This document shows positions 1 to 6,881 of a DNA stretch of 15,072 bases, one piece after another. The stretch is taken from contig CAKUHX010000020.1 of NCBI GenBank assembly GCA_934659475.1, forward strand, positions 1-15,072, given 5' to 3'. Numbering within the stretch: position 1 is the stretch's first letter; every line of letters starts with the position of its first letter. Both the position numbers and the translations under genes were made by a program. Below the pieces are notes generated by a model that ran no database searches, was not told where the DNA came from, and saw only the letters and a program-made list of their open reading frames with translations. The stretch is from an uncultured Oscillospiraceae bacterium. Its GTDB lineage: Bacteria > Bacillota > Clostridia > Oscillospirales > Oscillospiraceae.

Positions 1-671
1 AGCTTCACCCCGGCCTGACGGGTATACTGGCTGGTCAGCTCATAAAAGTGGCTGTCCGGCGAGTTGCCCACAAAGGGGATATCCTGGAATTCCCGGATGT
101 CCACGCCGTTGGCAAAGCGCAGCTTGCACCGGGGGAAGTCCGAGGAGAAGTACCGCTGCAGGATCGTGTTGGACACGACCAGATAGAACGGCTCGTTATA
201 CATCAGCATTTCCTTCAGATCCGGCGTGATCTCCGGATTCACGCCCACCATCAGATCCAGGCCCCCGCTCTGCACCATGCTGGTCATTTTAGAGGTCATG
301 CCGATCTTCACCCGTATATTGACATTGGGGTAGCGCTCGTGGAAGTCTGGGAACACCAGGGGCAGGATCACCTCGCCCCGGCCGGGGGTCACGCCGAAGT
401 TGATGGTTCCGTGGGGATCTGTCTTCAGCTCCGCCAGCTCCCGCTTCATCTCCGACTGTAAGGAGCGGATCTGCATGGCCTTTTCCAGCACAATGCGCCC
501 GGCGGGGGTCAGGGCGAATTCCGGTTTCCGGGTGAACAGTGCCGTGCCGTAGGAGTCCTCCAGATGCTTCAGATACTTGCTCAGGCTCTGCTGGGAAATG
601 AACGCGCGCTTGGCCGCGCGGCTGATGTTCAATTCCTCTGCGATCAGCAAAAAGTAGCCGTAATCGTCCAT
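1..671 (-). CDS. LysR-type transcriptional regulator (partial, C-terminus beyond window)
   Basis: The gene starts at the ATG whose first base is 671 and runs off the left edge; 223 complete codons are present of roughly 300 usual for the family. Residues 1-60 form the typical LysR winged helix-turn-helix: a helix rich in ISRAAKRAFISQQSLSKYLKHLED followed by GTALFTRKPEFALTPAG, the standard end of that domain. From about residue 88 (GTINFGVTPGRGE) the periplasmic-binding-like effector domain begins and is cut near residue 223. A purine-rich ribosome binding site (GGAGGAGAAGGAGG) precedes the start. The gene is divergent from the DRE-TIM lyase gene at 964, the usual arrangement for a LysR activator and its target operon, so it probably senses an intermediate of the neighbouring pathway. 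The effector cannot be read from sequence. Confidence 0.93.
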   Translation of the reverse strand, partial: MDDYGYFLLIAEELNISRAAKRAFISQQSLSKYLKHLEDSYGTALFTRKPEFALTPAGRIVLEKAMQIRSLQSEMKRELAELKTDPHGTINFGVTPGRGEVILPLVFPDFHERYPNVNIRVKIGMTSKMTSMVQSGGLDLMVGVNPEITPDLKEMLMYNEPFYLVVSNTILQRYFSSDFPRCKLRFANGVDIREFQDIPFVGNSPDSHFYELTSQYTRQAGVK

Positions 672-746
672 GAAAATGCAGCCTCCTTCTCCTCCCCCGG
701 CCCTGCGGCCGCTCAGGGGCAGACCAAATCATCATACTTTTCAAAA

Positions 747-775
747 ATTTTATATCACCGGCTCTCTTTTGTCAA
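747..775 (-). promoter_or_regulatory. Promoter of the LysR gene
   Basis: On the minus strand there is a perfect -35 box TTGACA (775-770), a 17-base spacer and TAAAAT (752-747) as -10, which matches TATAAT at five of six positions. It would start transcription near 740 and leave a leader of about 70 bases before the LysR start at 671. It lies in the AT-rich part of the divergent region. Confidence 0.75.
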
Positions 776-795
776 GTTGACCCACACCCTCCAGG

Positions 796-812
796 TTGTA
801 TCTGCAATACAA
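796..812. promoter_or_regulatory. Candidate LysR box (TTGTAT-N5-ATACAA)
   Basis: This is a perfect 6-base inverted repeat, TTGTAT at 796-801 and ATACAA at 807-812, around a 5-base centre. It contains the T-N11-A signature of LysR boxes (T797 to A809). It sits between the -35 boxes of the two divergent promoters, about 50 bases upstream of the likely start of the lyase operon, which is where a LysR recognition site is expected. Binding is inferred, not shown. Confidence 0.55.
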
Positions 813-820
813 TTTAACAA

Positions 821-849
821 TTTACAAAAAGCCATTTCTTGTATATTCT
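821..849 (+). promoter_or_regulatory. Promoter of the lyase operon
   Basis: There is a -35 box TTTACA (821-826, five of six matches), an exact 17-base spacer and -10 TATTCT (844-849, four of six matches). Transcription would start near 856, giving a leader of about 108 bases that includes the inverted repeat at 877-922. The imperfect -10 suits a promoter that needs an activator such as the divergent LysR protein. Confidence 0.6.
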
Positions 850-876
850 TATAGTAAGAGTGCCGGGATCCCTGCT

Positions 877-922
877 CTGTTTTGTACGGCCTGTAGTCTT
901 CTGCGGTTTCCGTACAAAGCAG
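877..922 (+). repeat. Long inverted repeat in the leader of the lyase operon
   Basis: The arms CTGTTTTGTACGG (877-889) and CCGTACAAAGCAG (910-922) are complementary over 13 positions with a single G-T wobble, around a 20-base loop. As RNA this is a stable hairpin about 40 bases ahead of the start codon; as DNA it could be a second operator. No run of T follows, so it is not an ordinary intrinsic terminator. Confidence 0.6.
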
Positions 923-963
923 GTATGCTCACCGGCAGATCATACAGAAAGGGGAGCACTACT

Positions 964-2157
964 ATGATCCGTTCCACTACCTGCCCCTGGGCCGGCACCT
1001 TCCCTGCCGCAGACGACATCATCTACTGTGACCTGACCCTCCGCGAGGGCGAGCAGTCCCCCGGCGTCAGCTACACCCGGGAAGAGAAGTTTGAGCTTGT
1101 GCGCAAGCTGGACAATCTGGGCATCGGTCAGATCCAGCTGACCACCCCCGGCCTGAACCCCACGGTGCTGGAGATCTGCAAGGAGATCTGCGCCATGGGT
1201 CTGCACGCCAAGACCGAGATCATGACCGCCGCCCAGTCTCCCCAGTGGAAGGAGCAGGTGGACGCCGCTGCCGCCTGCGACCCCGACATCATCCACGGCG
1301 GGTTTGAGGTGAGCCGTTACAACCAGAAGGTGTGGAACGAGGAGGTCAAGCAGGCCCTGCTCGCCCGGGTCGAGGAGGTCACCAAGTATATCAAGAGAAC
1401 CGGCAAGCTGGTGAACATCAGCTTTACCGACGCCACCCGAGCGGAGTTCACCTTCCTGATGGAGTGCGTAGAGACCGCCGCCCGCAACGGCGCCGACCGC
1501 ATCCGCATCGCCGACAGCTTCGGCGTGGCCACGCCGGAGAGCTTCTATACTGCCATCTCCAACGCTGTGCGCATTGCTGAGCCTTACGGCTGCATCATCG
1601 GCGCCCACTGCCACAACGACTTCGGCCTGGCCCTGGCCAACGCCATCAGCTGCATCCGCGCCGGCGCCAAGCTCATCGACCTGTGCGCCAACGGTCTGGG
1701 CGACCGGGCCGGCAACGCCTGTCTGTTCGAGCTGATGGTCACCCTGGAGACCCTGTATAAGCGCCCCACCGGCCTGAAGACCGAGAAGGTCATGGAGCTG
1801 GCCAAGTATGTGGAGCAGATCTCCGGCATCAAGATCCCCGCCAGCAAGCCCTTCGTGGGGGCCAACGTCTTTGCCGAGGAGGCCGCCTTCCACGCCATCG
1901 AGCAGTTCACCCGCCCCGTGGCCGGCCGCAGCATCGTGCCCGAGGACATCGGTGCCAAGCTGGGCGTGATCTATGGCAAGCTGACCGACGAGACGGTCAT
2001 CCGCCTGTCCGCCCAGGCCGCCGGCCGCGACGTGCCCGAGAAGTTCTATCCCGAGATCATGAAGCGCCTGTACGCCGCCGCCGAGGCCAAGAAGGGCATC
2101 CCCCTGTACGAGGATGACTTCTGGGCCATTGTGGACGACGTGATGGCCCAGGGCTGA
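964..2157 (+). CDS. DRE-TIM metallolyase, isopropylmalate/homocitrate/citramalate synthase type
   Basis: A 397-residue protein of the acyl-CoA-condensing TIM-barrel family, which joins an acyl-CoA to a 2-oxo acid using a divalent metal (established for the family). Visible motifs are DLTLREGEQ at residues 23-31, holding the metal and catalytic Asp/Arg/Glu, the histidine metal ligands in HCHND at 215-219, and ADSFG at 183-187. The segment around 296-310 (KPFVGANVFAEEAAFH) resembles the linker after the barrel in homocitrate synthases. There is no LeuA regulatory domain; the length is that of homocitrate or Re-citrate-like synthases. I chose ATG 964 because AAAGGGGA lies 8 bases upstream; the frame is open further upstream but that stretch is promoter and leader. 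It is the first gene of the run and precedes two CitE-like lyases, so it may make or break a hydroxy-acid related to their substrate. The exact substrate is unknown. Confidence 0.88.
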   Translation: MIRSTTCPWAGTFPAADDIIYCDLTLREGEQSPGVSYTREEKFELVRKLDNLGIGQIQLTTPGLNPTVLEICKEICAMGLHAKTEIMTAAQSPQWKEQVDAAAACDPDIIHGGFEVSRYNQKVWNEEVKQALLARVEEVTKYIKRTGKLVNISFTDATRAEFTFLMECVETAARNGADRIRIADSFGVATPESFYTAISNAVRIAEPYGCIIGAHCHNDFGLALANAISCIRAGAKLIDLCANGLGDRAGNACLFELMVTLETLYKRPTGLKTEKVMELAKYVEQISGIKIPASKPFVGANVFAEEAAFHAIEQFTRPVAGRSIVPEDIGAKLGVIYGKLTDETVIRLSAQAAGRDVPEKFYPEIMKRLYAAAEAKKGIPLYEDDFWAIVDDVMAQG

Positions 2158-2175
2158 GCCCGTATCCGTATCTCC

Positions 2176-2199
2176 CCCGCCCCCGGCTTCGGGGGCGGG
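2176..2199 (+). promoter_or_regulatory. GC-rich intergenic hairpin without T-run
   Basis: A perfect 10-base-pair stem (2176-2185 with 2190-2199) closed by a GCTT loop lies 19 bases after the stop of the first gene. No U-tract follows, so it probably tunes mRNA stability or relative expression within the operon, not termination. Confidence 0.6.
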
Positions 2200-2234
2200 A
2201 TCCAAACATCCCATTGAAAAGGAGCATGAAAATC

Positions 2235-3122
2235 ATGCGAGTAAGACGTTCTTTGCTGTGGGTCAACGGCTACGACGCTGAGAAGCTGAAGGAGGGCATC
2301 GAAAGCGACGTGGACTCCATCGTTCTGGATCTGGAGGACGGCGTCACCGTCCCCAACAAGCCCGAGGCCCGCAAGGTGACCTACGACGCCCTGAAGAACT
2401 GGGACTTCAAGGGCAAGGAGCGCGTTGTCCGCGTCAACGCCCCCGACACCCCCTTCTTTGCCGACGACCTGAAAGAGGTCCTGCCCGCCCTGCCCGACGC
2501 CGTGCGTCTGCCCAAGTGTGAGACCGTGGAGTATGTGCTGAACATGGACTCCATTCTGGGCAAGCTGGAGGAGGAGAACGGGCTGCCCCGGGATACCATC
2601 GAGCTGATCCTGATGATCGAGACCCCCCTGGGCGTTATGAACAGCTATGACATGGCCCGCTGCTGCAAGCGCGTCACCGCCATGGGCATCGGCATGGAGG
2701 ATCTGACCGCCTCTATGCAGGTCACCCGCCAGTATGAGCTGCGCTCCCTGGATCTGCTGTACGCCCGCCAGAAGGTGGTGCTGTCCTGCAAGGCCGCCGG
2801 CGTGCAGGCCATCGACTCCGGCGTCATGTTCTCCGGCGATCTGGACTTCTATATGCAGGACTGCCTGAACGACAAGCGGGACGGCTTCGAGGGCCGCTCC
2901 GTGGGCGACCTGAACCACATCCCCCTGGTGAACAAGGCCTTTAGCCCCACCGAGCAGGAGATCGACTGGGCCAACCGGGTCATCGCCGCCTACAACAAGG
3001 CCATTGCCGACCAGATCTCCGACGTCTATGTGGACGGCAAGTATGTGGATCCCCCCGTGGTCAGCAAGGCGGAGCTGATCCTGGATCGTCTGGAGCGGAT
3101 CAACGACCGGGGCAAGAAGTAA
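2235..3122 (+). CDS. CitE-like lyase, HpcH/HpaI superfamily (copy A)
   Basis: A 295-residue protein of the citrate lyase beta-subunit/malyl-CoA lyase family, magnesium-dependent TIM barrels that cleave or form hydroxyacyl thioesters. The family signature VLDLEDGVTVPNKPEAR is at residues 30-46. The conserved Arg is R67 in RVN, the metal ligands are E129 in MIET and D156 in GMEDL, and the C-terminal VYVDGKYVDPPVV is typical. Start choice: AAGGAG at 2219-2224 is one base from ATG 2226 but 10 bases from ATG 2235, so 2235 is preferred. It is followed 10 bases later by a paralogue that shares whole blocks with it (LLWVNG, WDFKGKER, LPKCE, TIELILMIETPLG, NKAFSPTE/NQVFSPTE), a clear tandem duplication. 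No citrate lyase alpha subunit or acyl carrier (CitF/CitD) is in the window, so it is probably not citrate lyase itself. Confidence 0.88.
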   Translation: MRVRRSLLWVNGYDAEKLKEGIESDVDSIVLDLEDGVTVPNKPEARKVTYDALKNWDFKGKERVVRVNAPDTPFFADDLKEVLPALPDAVRLPKCETVEYVLNMDSILGKLEEENGLPRDTIELILMIETPLGVMNSYDMARCCKRVTAMGIGMEDLTASMQVTRQYELRSLDLLYARQKVVLSCKAAGVQAIDSGVMFSGDLDFYMQDCLNDKRDGFEGRSVGDLNHIPLVNKAFSPTEQEIDWANRVIAAYNKAIADQISDVYVDGKYVDPPVVSKAELILDRLERINDRGKK

Positions 3123-3132
3123 GAGGTAACAC

Positions 3133-4044
3133 ATGAAAAAACTGAGAAGGACCCTTCTGTGGGTCAACGGCAACAATCAGGCCAAGCTGCGGGACGCCAT
3201 TGACAACAGCGACGCCGACGTGATCGTTCTGGAGCTGGAGGACATGTGCCCCGCCTGCGACAAGCTGGAGGCCCGGGCCATGGCCGTGGCCGCCCTGTCC
3301 ACCTGGGACTTTAAGGGCAAGGAGCGCGGCGTGCGCATCAACGGACTGGACACCGAGTGGGGCCGGGACGACCTGGAGGCCATTTTGCCCTGCGTGCCCG
3401 ACGTGATCCGCCTGCCCAAGTGCGAGAGCCGGGACTACGTCATCGGCGTGGACGCCATCCTCACCCAGTATGAGCTGACCCACGGCATCCCCCGCAACAC
3501 CATTGAGCTGATCCTGATGATCGAGACCCCTCTGGGCCTGCGCAACGTCTATGAGATGGCCACCTGCAGCAAGCGCGTCACCGGCGTGGGCTTCGGCGCG
3601 GGGGACTTTACCTGCGCTCTGGGCATCGACCGGGATCTCACTGTGGGCTCCACCCAGCTGCTGTACGCCAAGCAGCGCCTGGCCATCGAGGCCAACGCCG
3701 CCGGGGTTCAGGCCTTCGACACCACCATCGTCTGCCGTCCCGACCAGATGGACAACATGAACGAGTTCATCCGCAAGGACACCTACGACATCAAGCAGAT
3801 GGGCTTCAGCGGCCGCTCCGTGTCCATGATGCCCCAGATCAGCATCATCAACCAGGTGTTCTCCCCCACGGAGGAGGATGTGGCCGCCGCCCACCGGATC
3901 ATCGACGGCTATCAGGCCGGCCTGGCCCAGGGGCAGAGCGAGATCTGGGTGGACGGCGCCTTCCTGGATCCCCCGGTGATCAACAAGGCCCAGGAGATCA
4001 TCGCCCTGGCCGACAAGATCATTGAGCGCCACGGCAAGCTGTGA
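3133..4044 (+). CDS. CitE-like lyase, HpcH/HpaI superfamily (copy B)
   Basis: A 303-residue paralogue of the preceding gene. It keeps R68 (RIN), E131 (MIET) and the metal Asp in GAGDFTCALG (D158), close to the usual CitE motif. The N-terminal acidic signature is altered: copy A reads LDLEDGVTVPNKPEAR, whereas here residues 33-48 read LELEDMCPACDKLEAR, changing the loop around the active site and adding cysteines. A ribosome binding site (GAGGT) precedes ATG 3133, and only 10 bases separate the two genes, so they are co-transcribed. The likely arrangement is two related subunits of one enzyme, or two lyases for related substrates (for example stereoisomers); sequence alone cannot decide. The stop codon region overlaps an alternative GTG start of the next gene. 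Confidence 0.88.
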   Translation: MKKLRRTLLWVNGNNQAKLRDAIDNSDADVIVLELEDMCPACDKLEARAMAVAALSTWDFKGKERGVRINGLDTEWGRDDLEAILPCVPDVIRLPKCESRDYVIGVDAILTQYELTHGIPRNTIELILMIETPLGLRNVYEMATCSKRVTGVGFGAGDFTCALGIDRDLTVGSTQLLYAKQRLAIEANAAGVQAFDTTIVCRPDQMDNMNEFIRKDTYDIKQMGFSGRSVSMMPQISIINQVFSPTEEDVAAAHRIIDGYQAGLAQGQSEIWVDGAFLDPPVINKAQEIIALADKIIERHGKL

Positions 4045-4064
4045 GCGCGGAAAGGAATACAGCT

Positions 4065-4532
4065 ATGAGCAAGAAGATCATCATCGCCGCGGAGGAGTCC
4101 GCCCTCCATCTGAAGGAGAAGCTGGTCGCCTTTATGGCCGAAAAGGGCTATGACTTCACCGATGCCACCCAGGGCGCCATGACCTATGTAGAGGTGGGCA
4201 GCGCCGTGGGCAAGGCCGTCTCCGCCAAGGAGTATGACCTGGGCATCGTGCTGTGCGGCTCCGGCATGGGCGTGAACCTGGTGGCCAACCGGTACTCCGG
4301 CGTCTACTGCGGTCTGTGCGAGAGTCTGCACACCGCGAAGATGGCCCGCACCATCACCAACTGCAACGTGCTGGCCATGGGCGGCAACATCGTGGCCTAC
4401 GATCTGGCCTGCCGCATGACCGAGGCCTTTGTGGAGACCGACTTCACCGAGGGCTTCGACCCCGCCACCGCCCAGGACCTGAAGAACTACTTCGCCCAGA
4501 TGGAGACCGTCGACGGCGAGACCCACAAGTAA
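4065..4532 (+). CDS. RpiB/LacAB-family isomerase with altered active site
   Basis: A 155-residue protein of the ribose-5-phosphate isomerase B/LacAB fold. The core IVLCGSGMGVNLVANRYSGV (residues 61-80) keeps the catalytic-base Cys (C64) and the anion-hole loop. Several usual RpiB features are missing. The N-terminal DH.G motif is E10-E11-S-A, the ring-opening His of the HN motif is Ile97 within ARTITNCNVLAMG, and the C-terminal arginines of the GGRH..R phosphate site are replaced around 129-138. From established RpiB chemistry I infer an open-chain or non-phosphorylated substrate. ATG 4065 is chosen because GGAAAGGA lies 8 bases upstream; a GTG at 4041 overlapping the previous stop has no such site. 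It is the last gene before the 4541-4577 terminator and is tightly linked to the CitE pair. Confidence 0.82.
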   Translation: MSKKIIIAAEESALHLKEKLVAFMAEKGYDFTDATQGAMTYVEVGSAVGKAVSAKEYDLGIVLCGSGMGVNLVANRYSGVYCGLCESLHTAKMARTITNCNVLAMGGNIVAYDLACRMTEAFVETDFTEGFDPATAQDLKNYFAQMETVDGETHK

Positions 4533-4540
4533 TTTCTGCC

Positions 4541-4577
4541 GCTGCGGGCGCACAGACCTGCGCCCGCAGCGATTTTT
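4541..4577 (+). terminator. Intrinsic terminator after the RpiB-like gene
   Basis: A perfect 12-base-pair GC-rich stem (4541-4552 with 4559-4570), a 6-base loop and then GATTTTTC with five consecutive T. It lies between the stop at 4532 and the next start at 4597, leaving no room for a separate promoter downstream. The following genes therefore depend on readthrough or processing, and the element likely lowers their expression. Confidence 0.8.
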
Positions 4578-4596
4578 CAGAAAGCAGGAGACCGAT

Positions 4597-5364
4597 ATGA
4601 AGCACTTCCGGGATCTGTTGAACGAAAACCGTAAGTTTATGGGGACGATCTTGCAGTTTCCCTGCCCCGAGATCGTGGAGATCCTGAAGGAAGCGGGCAG
4701 CGACTATATCATCATCGACAACGAGCACTCCTTCGCCACCACGGCGCAGACCGTGGCCATGCTGCGGGCCGCCCAGAGCGTGGATCTGCCCGCCATGGTG
4801 CGCGTGCCCAAGATCGACGAGGATGTGATCAAAAAGGTGCTGGACATGGGCTTTGACGCCATCCGCGTCCCCACGGTGTCCACCGCGGAGCAGGCCCGGC
4901 AGATCGTCCGCTTTGCCAAGTTCGCCCCGGAGGGCGACCGCGGCGCCTGTCCCTTCGTCCGGGCCAACGACTTCGGCGGCCGGGATCAGACCGCCTACTA
5001 TGAAAACGCAAACAAGCAGCTCGTCATCGCCGTCAACATCGAGGGCGAGGAGGGCGTGAAACATATGGAGGAGATCATCGCCACCCCGGGCATCGACATT
5101 GTGAATGTGGGCCGGGTGGATCTCTCTGTGGCCTGCGGCGTGCCCGGACAGACCAGGCACCCCCTGGTGGAGCAGGCAGTGCGCCGGGTGTCCGAGCTGT
5201 GCATGCAGTACGGCAAATGCTCCGGCACCTACATCGAAAAGCCCGAGGATGCGGCCAAGTACAAGGACTGCCCGGGCATCACCCATTTCCTCACCATCAC
5301 GCCGGAGAGCGTGCTCATCCGCGGCTACCGCCAGCTTTACAGCGCTGTGCGGGAGAATATGTGA
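4597..5364 (+). CDS. HpaI-type class II pyruvate/2-oxo acid aldolase
   Basis: A 255-residue protein, the usual length of HpaI/GarL/RhmA aldolases, which cleave 2-keto-3-deoxy sugar acids or related 4-hydroxy-2-oxo acids to pyruvate plus an aldehyde with a divalent metal. Seen in sequence: IIIDNEHS at 38-45 with the catalytic His44, RVPK at 69-72 (Arg69), the metal ligands Glu149 (NIEGEEG) and Asp175 (GRVDLS) at the same numbers as in E. coli HpaI, and the PEGDRGA loop at 111-117. The ribosome binding site GCAGGAG lies 7 bases before ATG 4597. It begins the second block, just after a terminator-like hairpin, and is followed 8 bases later by another aldolase of an unrelated fold. The aldehyde partner cannot be inferred from sequence. 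Confidence 0.9.
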   Translation: MKHFRDLLNENRKFMGTILQFPCPEIVEILKEAGSDYIIIDNEHSFATTAQTVAMLRAAQSVDLPAMVRVPKIDEDVIKKVLDMGFDAIRVPTVSTAEQARQIVRFAKFAPEGDRGACPFVRANDFGGRDQTAYYENANKQLVIAVNIEGEEGVKHMEEIIATPGIDIVNVGRVDLSVACGVPGQTRHPLVEQAVRRVSELCMQYGKCSGTYIEKPEDAAKYKDCPGITHFLTITPESVLIRGYRQLYSAVRENM

Positions 5365-5372
5365 GGCCCGCC

Positions 5373-6032
5373 ATGGAGACACAGAAGGAACTGGAGCTGC
5401 TCCTGGTCCGGGCCGCCCAGTGCGTACAGCGGGGCTTTGTGGGGGGCACCAGCGGGAACGTGTCCCTCCGTCTGGGGGATCGCATTTTCATCTCCCCCAC
5501 CGGGGAGCGGCTGGACGAGCTGACTGCTGAGGGCATGACCGTTCTGAACGCCGCCGACGGCGCCGTTCTCTCCGGCCCCGCCCCCTCCAAGGAGTGGCGG
5601 ATGCACTGGGAGATCTATCAGACCCGGCCGGAGGTGCGGGCCGTCTTTCATCTGCACCCCCTGGACTGCATCGCCGTGAGCATCCTGCTCTGGCCGGAGC
5701 GCGAGCTGCCCCTGTACGCCCCCGCCCATGGCATCAAGCTGGGCCGGGTGCGCCTGGTGGGGCTCTACCGCGCCGGGTCGGAGGCTCTGGCCCAAAGCAC
5801 AGCGGCGGAGTTCGCCCGGCAGGACGTCAACGCCGTTCTGCTGCACCGCCACGGCTGCATCGTGGCGGCCCCCACGGTGAACGCCGCCTATGGAAAAACA
5901 GAATATCTCATCGAAGCCTGCCGCCTGCACACCCTGCTGCGGGGCGCCGGAGCCATGTCTCCGGATGCCTTTCAGCAGTACAGGGCCCAGCCCCTCACCG
6001 GCCCGGCCCCGGCGGCAGAAAAGGAGGAATGA
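5373..6032 (+). CDS. Class II (zinc) aldolase, AraD/FucA family
   Basis: A 219-residue protein of the L-fuculose-phosphate aldolase/ribulose-phosphate epimerase family; the length fits FucA and the tetronate decarboxylase OtnC. Visible elements: GGTSGNVSLR at 24-33 and ISPTG at 40-44 (phosphate-binding loops), the catalytic Glu74 in PSKEW, and the zinc ligands His93 and His95 (HLHP) and His160 (HRHG). ATG 5373 is chosen because it follows the previous stop by 8 bases and starts at the family N-terminus; an open frame upstream overlaps the HpaI gene. GGGAG at 5351-5355 is a distant ribosome binding site and translational coupling is likely. In context with the DUF1537 kinase at 7962 the enzyme may act on a phosphorylated oxo-tetronate (as OtnC does), or it may cleave a ketose phosphate to DHAP and an aldehyde. 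Confidence 0.9.
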   Translation: METQKELELLLVRAAQCVQRGFVGGTSGNVSLRLGDRIFISPTGERLDELTAEGMTVLNAADGAVLSGPAPSKEWRMHWEIYQTRPEVRAVFHLHPLDCIAVSILLWPERELPLYAPAHGIKLGRVRLVGLYRAGSEALAQSTAAEFARQDVNAVLLHRHGCIVAAPTVNAAYGKTEYLIEACRLHTLLRGAGAMSPDAFQQYRAQPLTGPAPAAEKEE

Positions 6033-6035
6033 CCC

Positions 6036-6869
6036 ATGTATACCAGCCTGTCCGCCGCGGGAAAGCAGCTGCGCGCCGGGCACATCTTTGCCCCCGACGG
6101 CCGCACTGTGATCGTGGCGGTCAACCAGGGCATCAAGACGGGCCCCCAGGGGGGGATCGCCGACCTGGACGCCCTGTTCACCCTGCTGGGCCCCCAGCAG
6201 CCCGACGCCGTGATGATGCACCGCGGCCCGGCCATGCAGTACACCGGCCATCTGGCCGGGCGCTCCGCCCTGGTGCTGAAGCTGACCAACCGCACCCGCT
6301 TCACCGGGCCCATCGAGACCCAGGTGGCCAGCGTGGAGGACGCCTCTGTCCTGGGGGCGGACGCCGTATCCATGGGCTTTACCATGTGTGATGAACGGGA
6401 AAACCAGTCGTTGGAGCTGGCCGCCCGCATCGCCGCCCAGGCCCAGCGGGCGGGCATCCCCATGATGGTGCACGCCTATCCCAACGGCGGCATGATCCCC
6501 GCCGACCGGCAGCGCACGGTGGAAAACGTGGGCTACGCCGTGCGGGCGGCCAAGGAGATCGGCGTGGACGTCATCAAGACCTTTTACACCGGGGATGGTG
6601 CGTCCTTTGCTCGGATCGTGGCCATCGCCGCCCCCTGCAGGCTGATCATCTCCGGCGGCCCCAAGTGCGCCACCCTGCGGGAGTGCTTCGACATGACCTG
6701 GCAGGGGGTACAGGCGGGCTGCGCCGGGGTGGCCTACGGCCGGAACATCTGGCAGCACCAATATCCCGCCGCCGTTCTGGCCGGACTGAAGGGGATCATC
6801 CACGGGGGACTGACCGTGGATCAGGCCCTGGAGCTGGCGGGCGACACCGCCGGCTGTCATCTGGAATAA
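6036..6869 (+). CDS. Class I aldolase, DhnA/LsrF (FbaB) type, copy 1
   Basis: A 277-residue TIM-barrel aldolase of the archaeal-type fructose-bisphosphate aldolase/DhnA/LsrF group, which forms a Schiff base with the carbonyl substrate. The Schiff-base lysine is K181 in VDVIKTFYTGD, and the C-terminal ISGGPK (205-210) and GVAYGRNIW (231-239) make the phosphate site. The usual DHG near the N-terminus reads NQG here (residues 30-32), so the conserved acid is an Asn. AAGGAGG is placed ideally before ATG 6036, overlapping the end of the previous gene, and the IolC-like kinase follows after 12 bases. A kinase-aldolase pair of this kind suggests phosphorylation and then cleavage of one substrate; in some bacteria IolC carries a fused related aldolase-like domain (DUF2090). 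A second copy is at 12877. Confidence 0.88.
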   Translation: MYTSLSAAGKQLRAGHIFAPDGRTVIVAVNQGIKTGPQGGIADLDALFTLLGPQQPDAVMMHRGPAMQYTGHLAGRSALVLKLTNRTRFTGPIETQVASVEDASVLGADAVSMGFTMCDERENQSLELAARIAAQAQRAGIPMMVHAYPNGGMIPADRQRTVENVGYAVRAAKEIGVDVIKTFYTGDGASFARIVAIAAPCRLIISGGPKCATLRECFDMTWQGVQAGCAGVAYGRNIWQHQYPAAVLAGLKGIIHGGLTVDQALELAGDTAGCHLE

Positions 6870-6881
6870 GGAGGGAACACC

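Noticed and set aside
48..461. Plus-strand open frame at the left edge
   Set aside because: It is the complement of the LysR effector domain, whose minus-strand reading is clearly real.
796..963. N-terminal extension of the DRE-TIM lyase by 56 codons
   Set aside because: The stretch contains the promoter and leader inverted repeat, encodes nothing family-like, and ATG 964 has a well-spaced ribosome binding site.
2235..4044. True citrate lyase (citCDEF) operon
   Set aside because: No alpha subunit, acyl carrier, ligase or CitX/CitG is present, and two CitE-like genes in tandem are not part of that operon.
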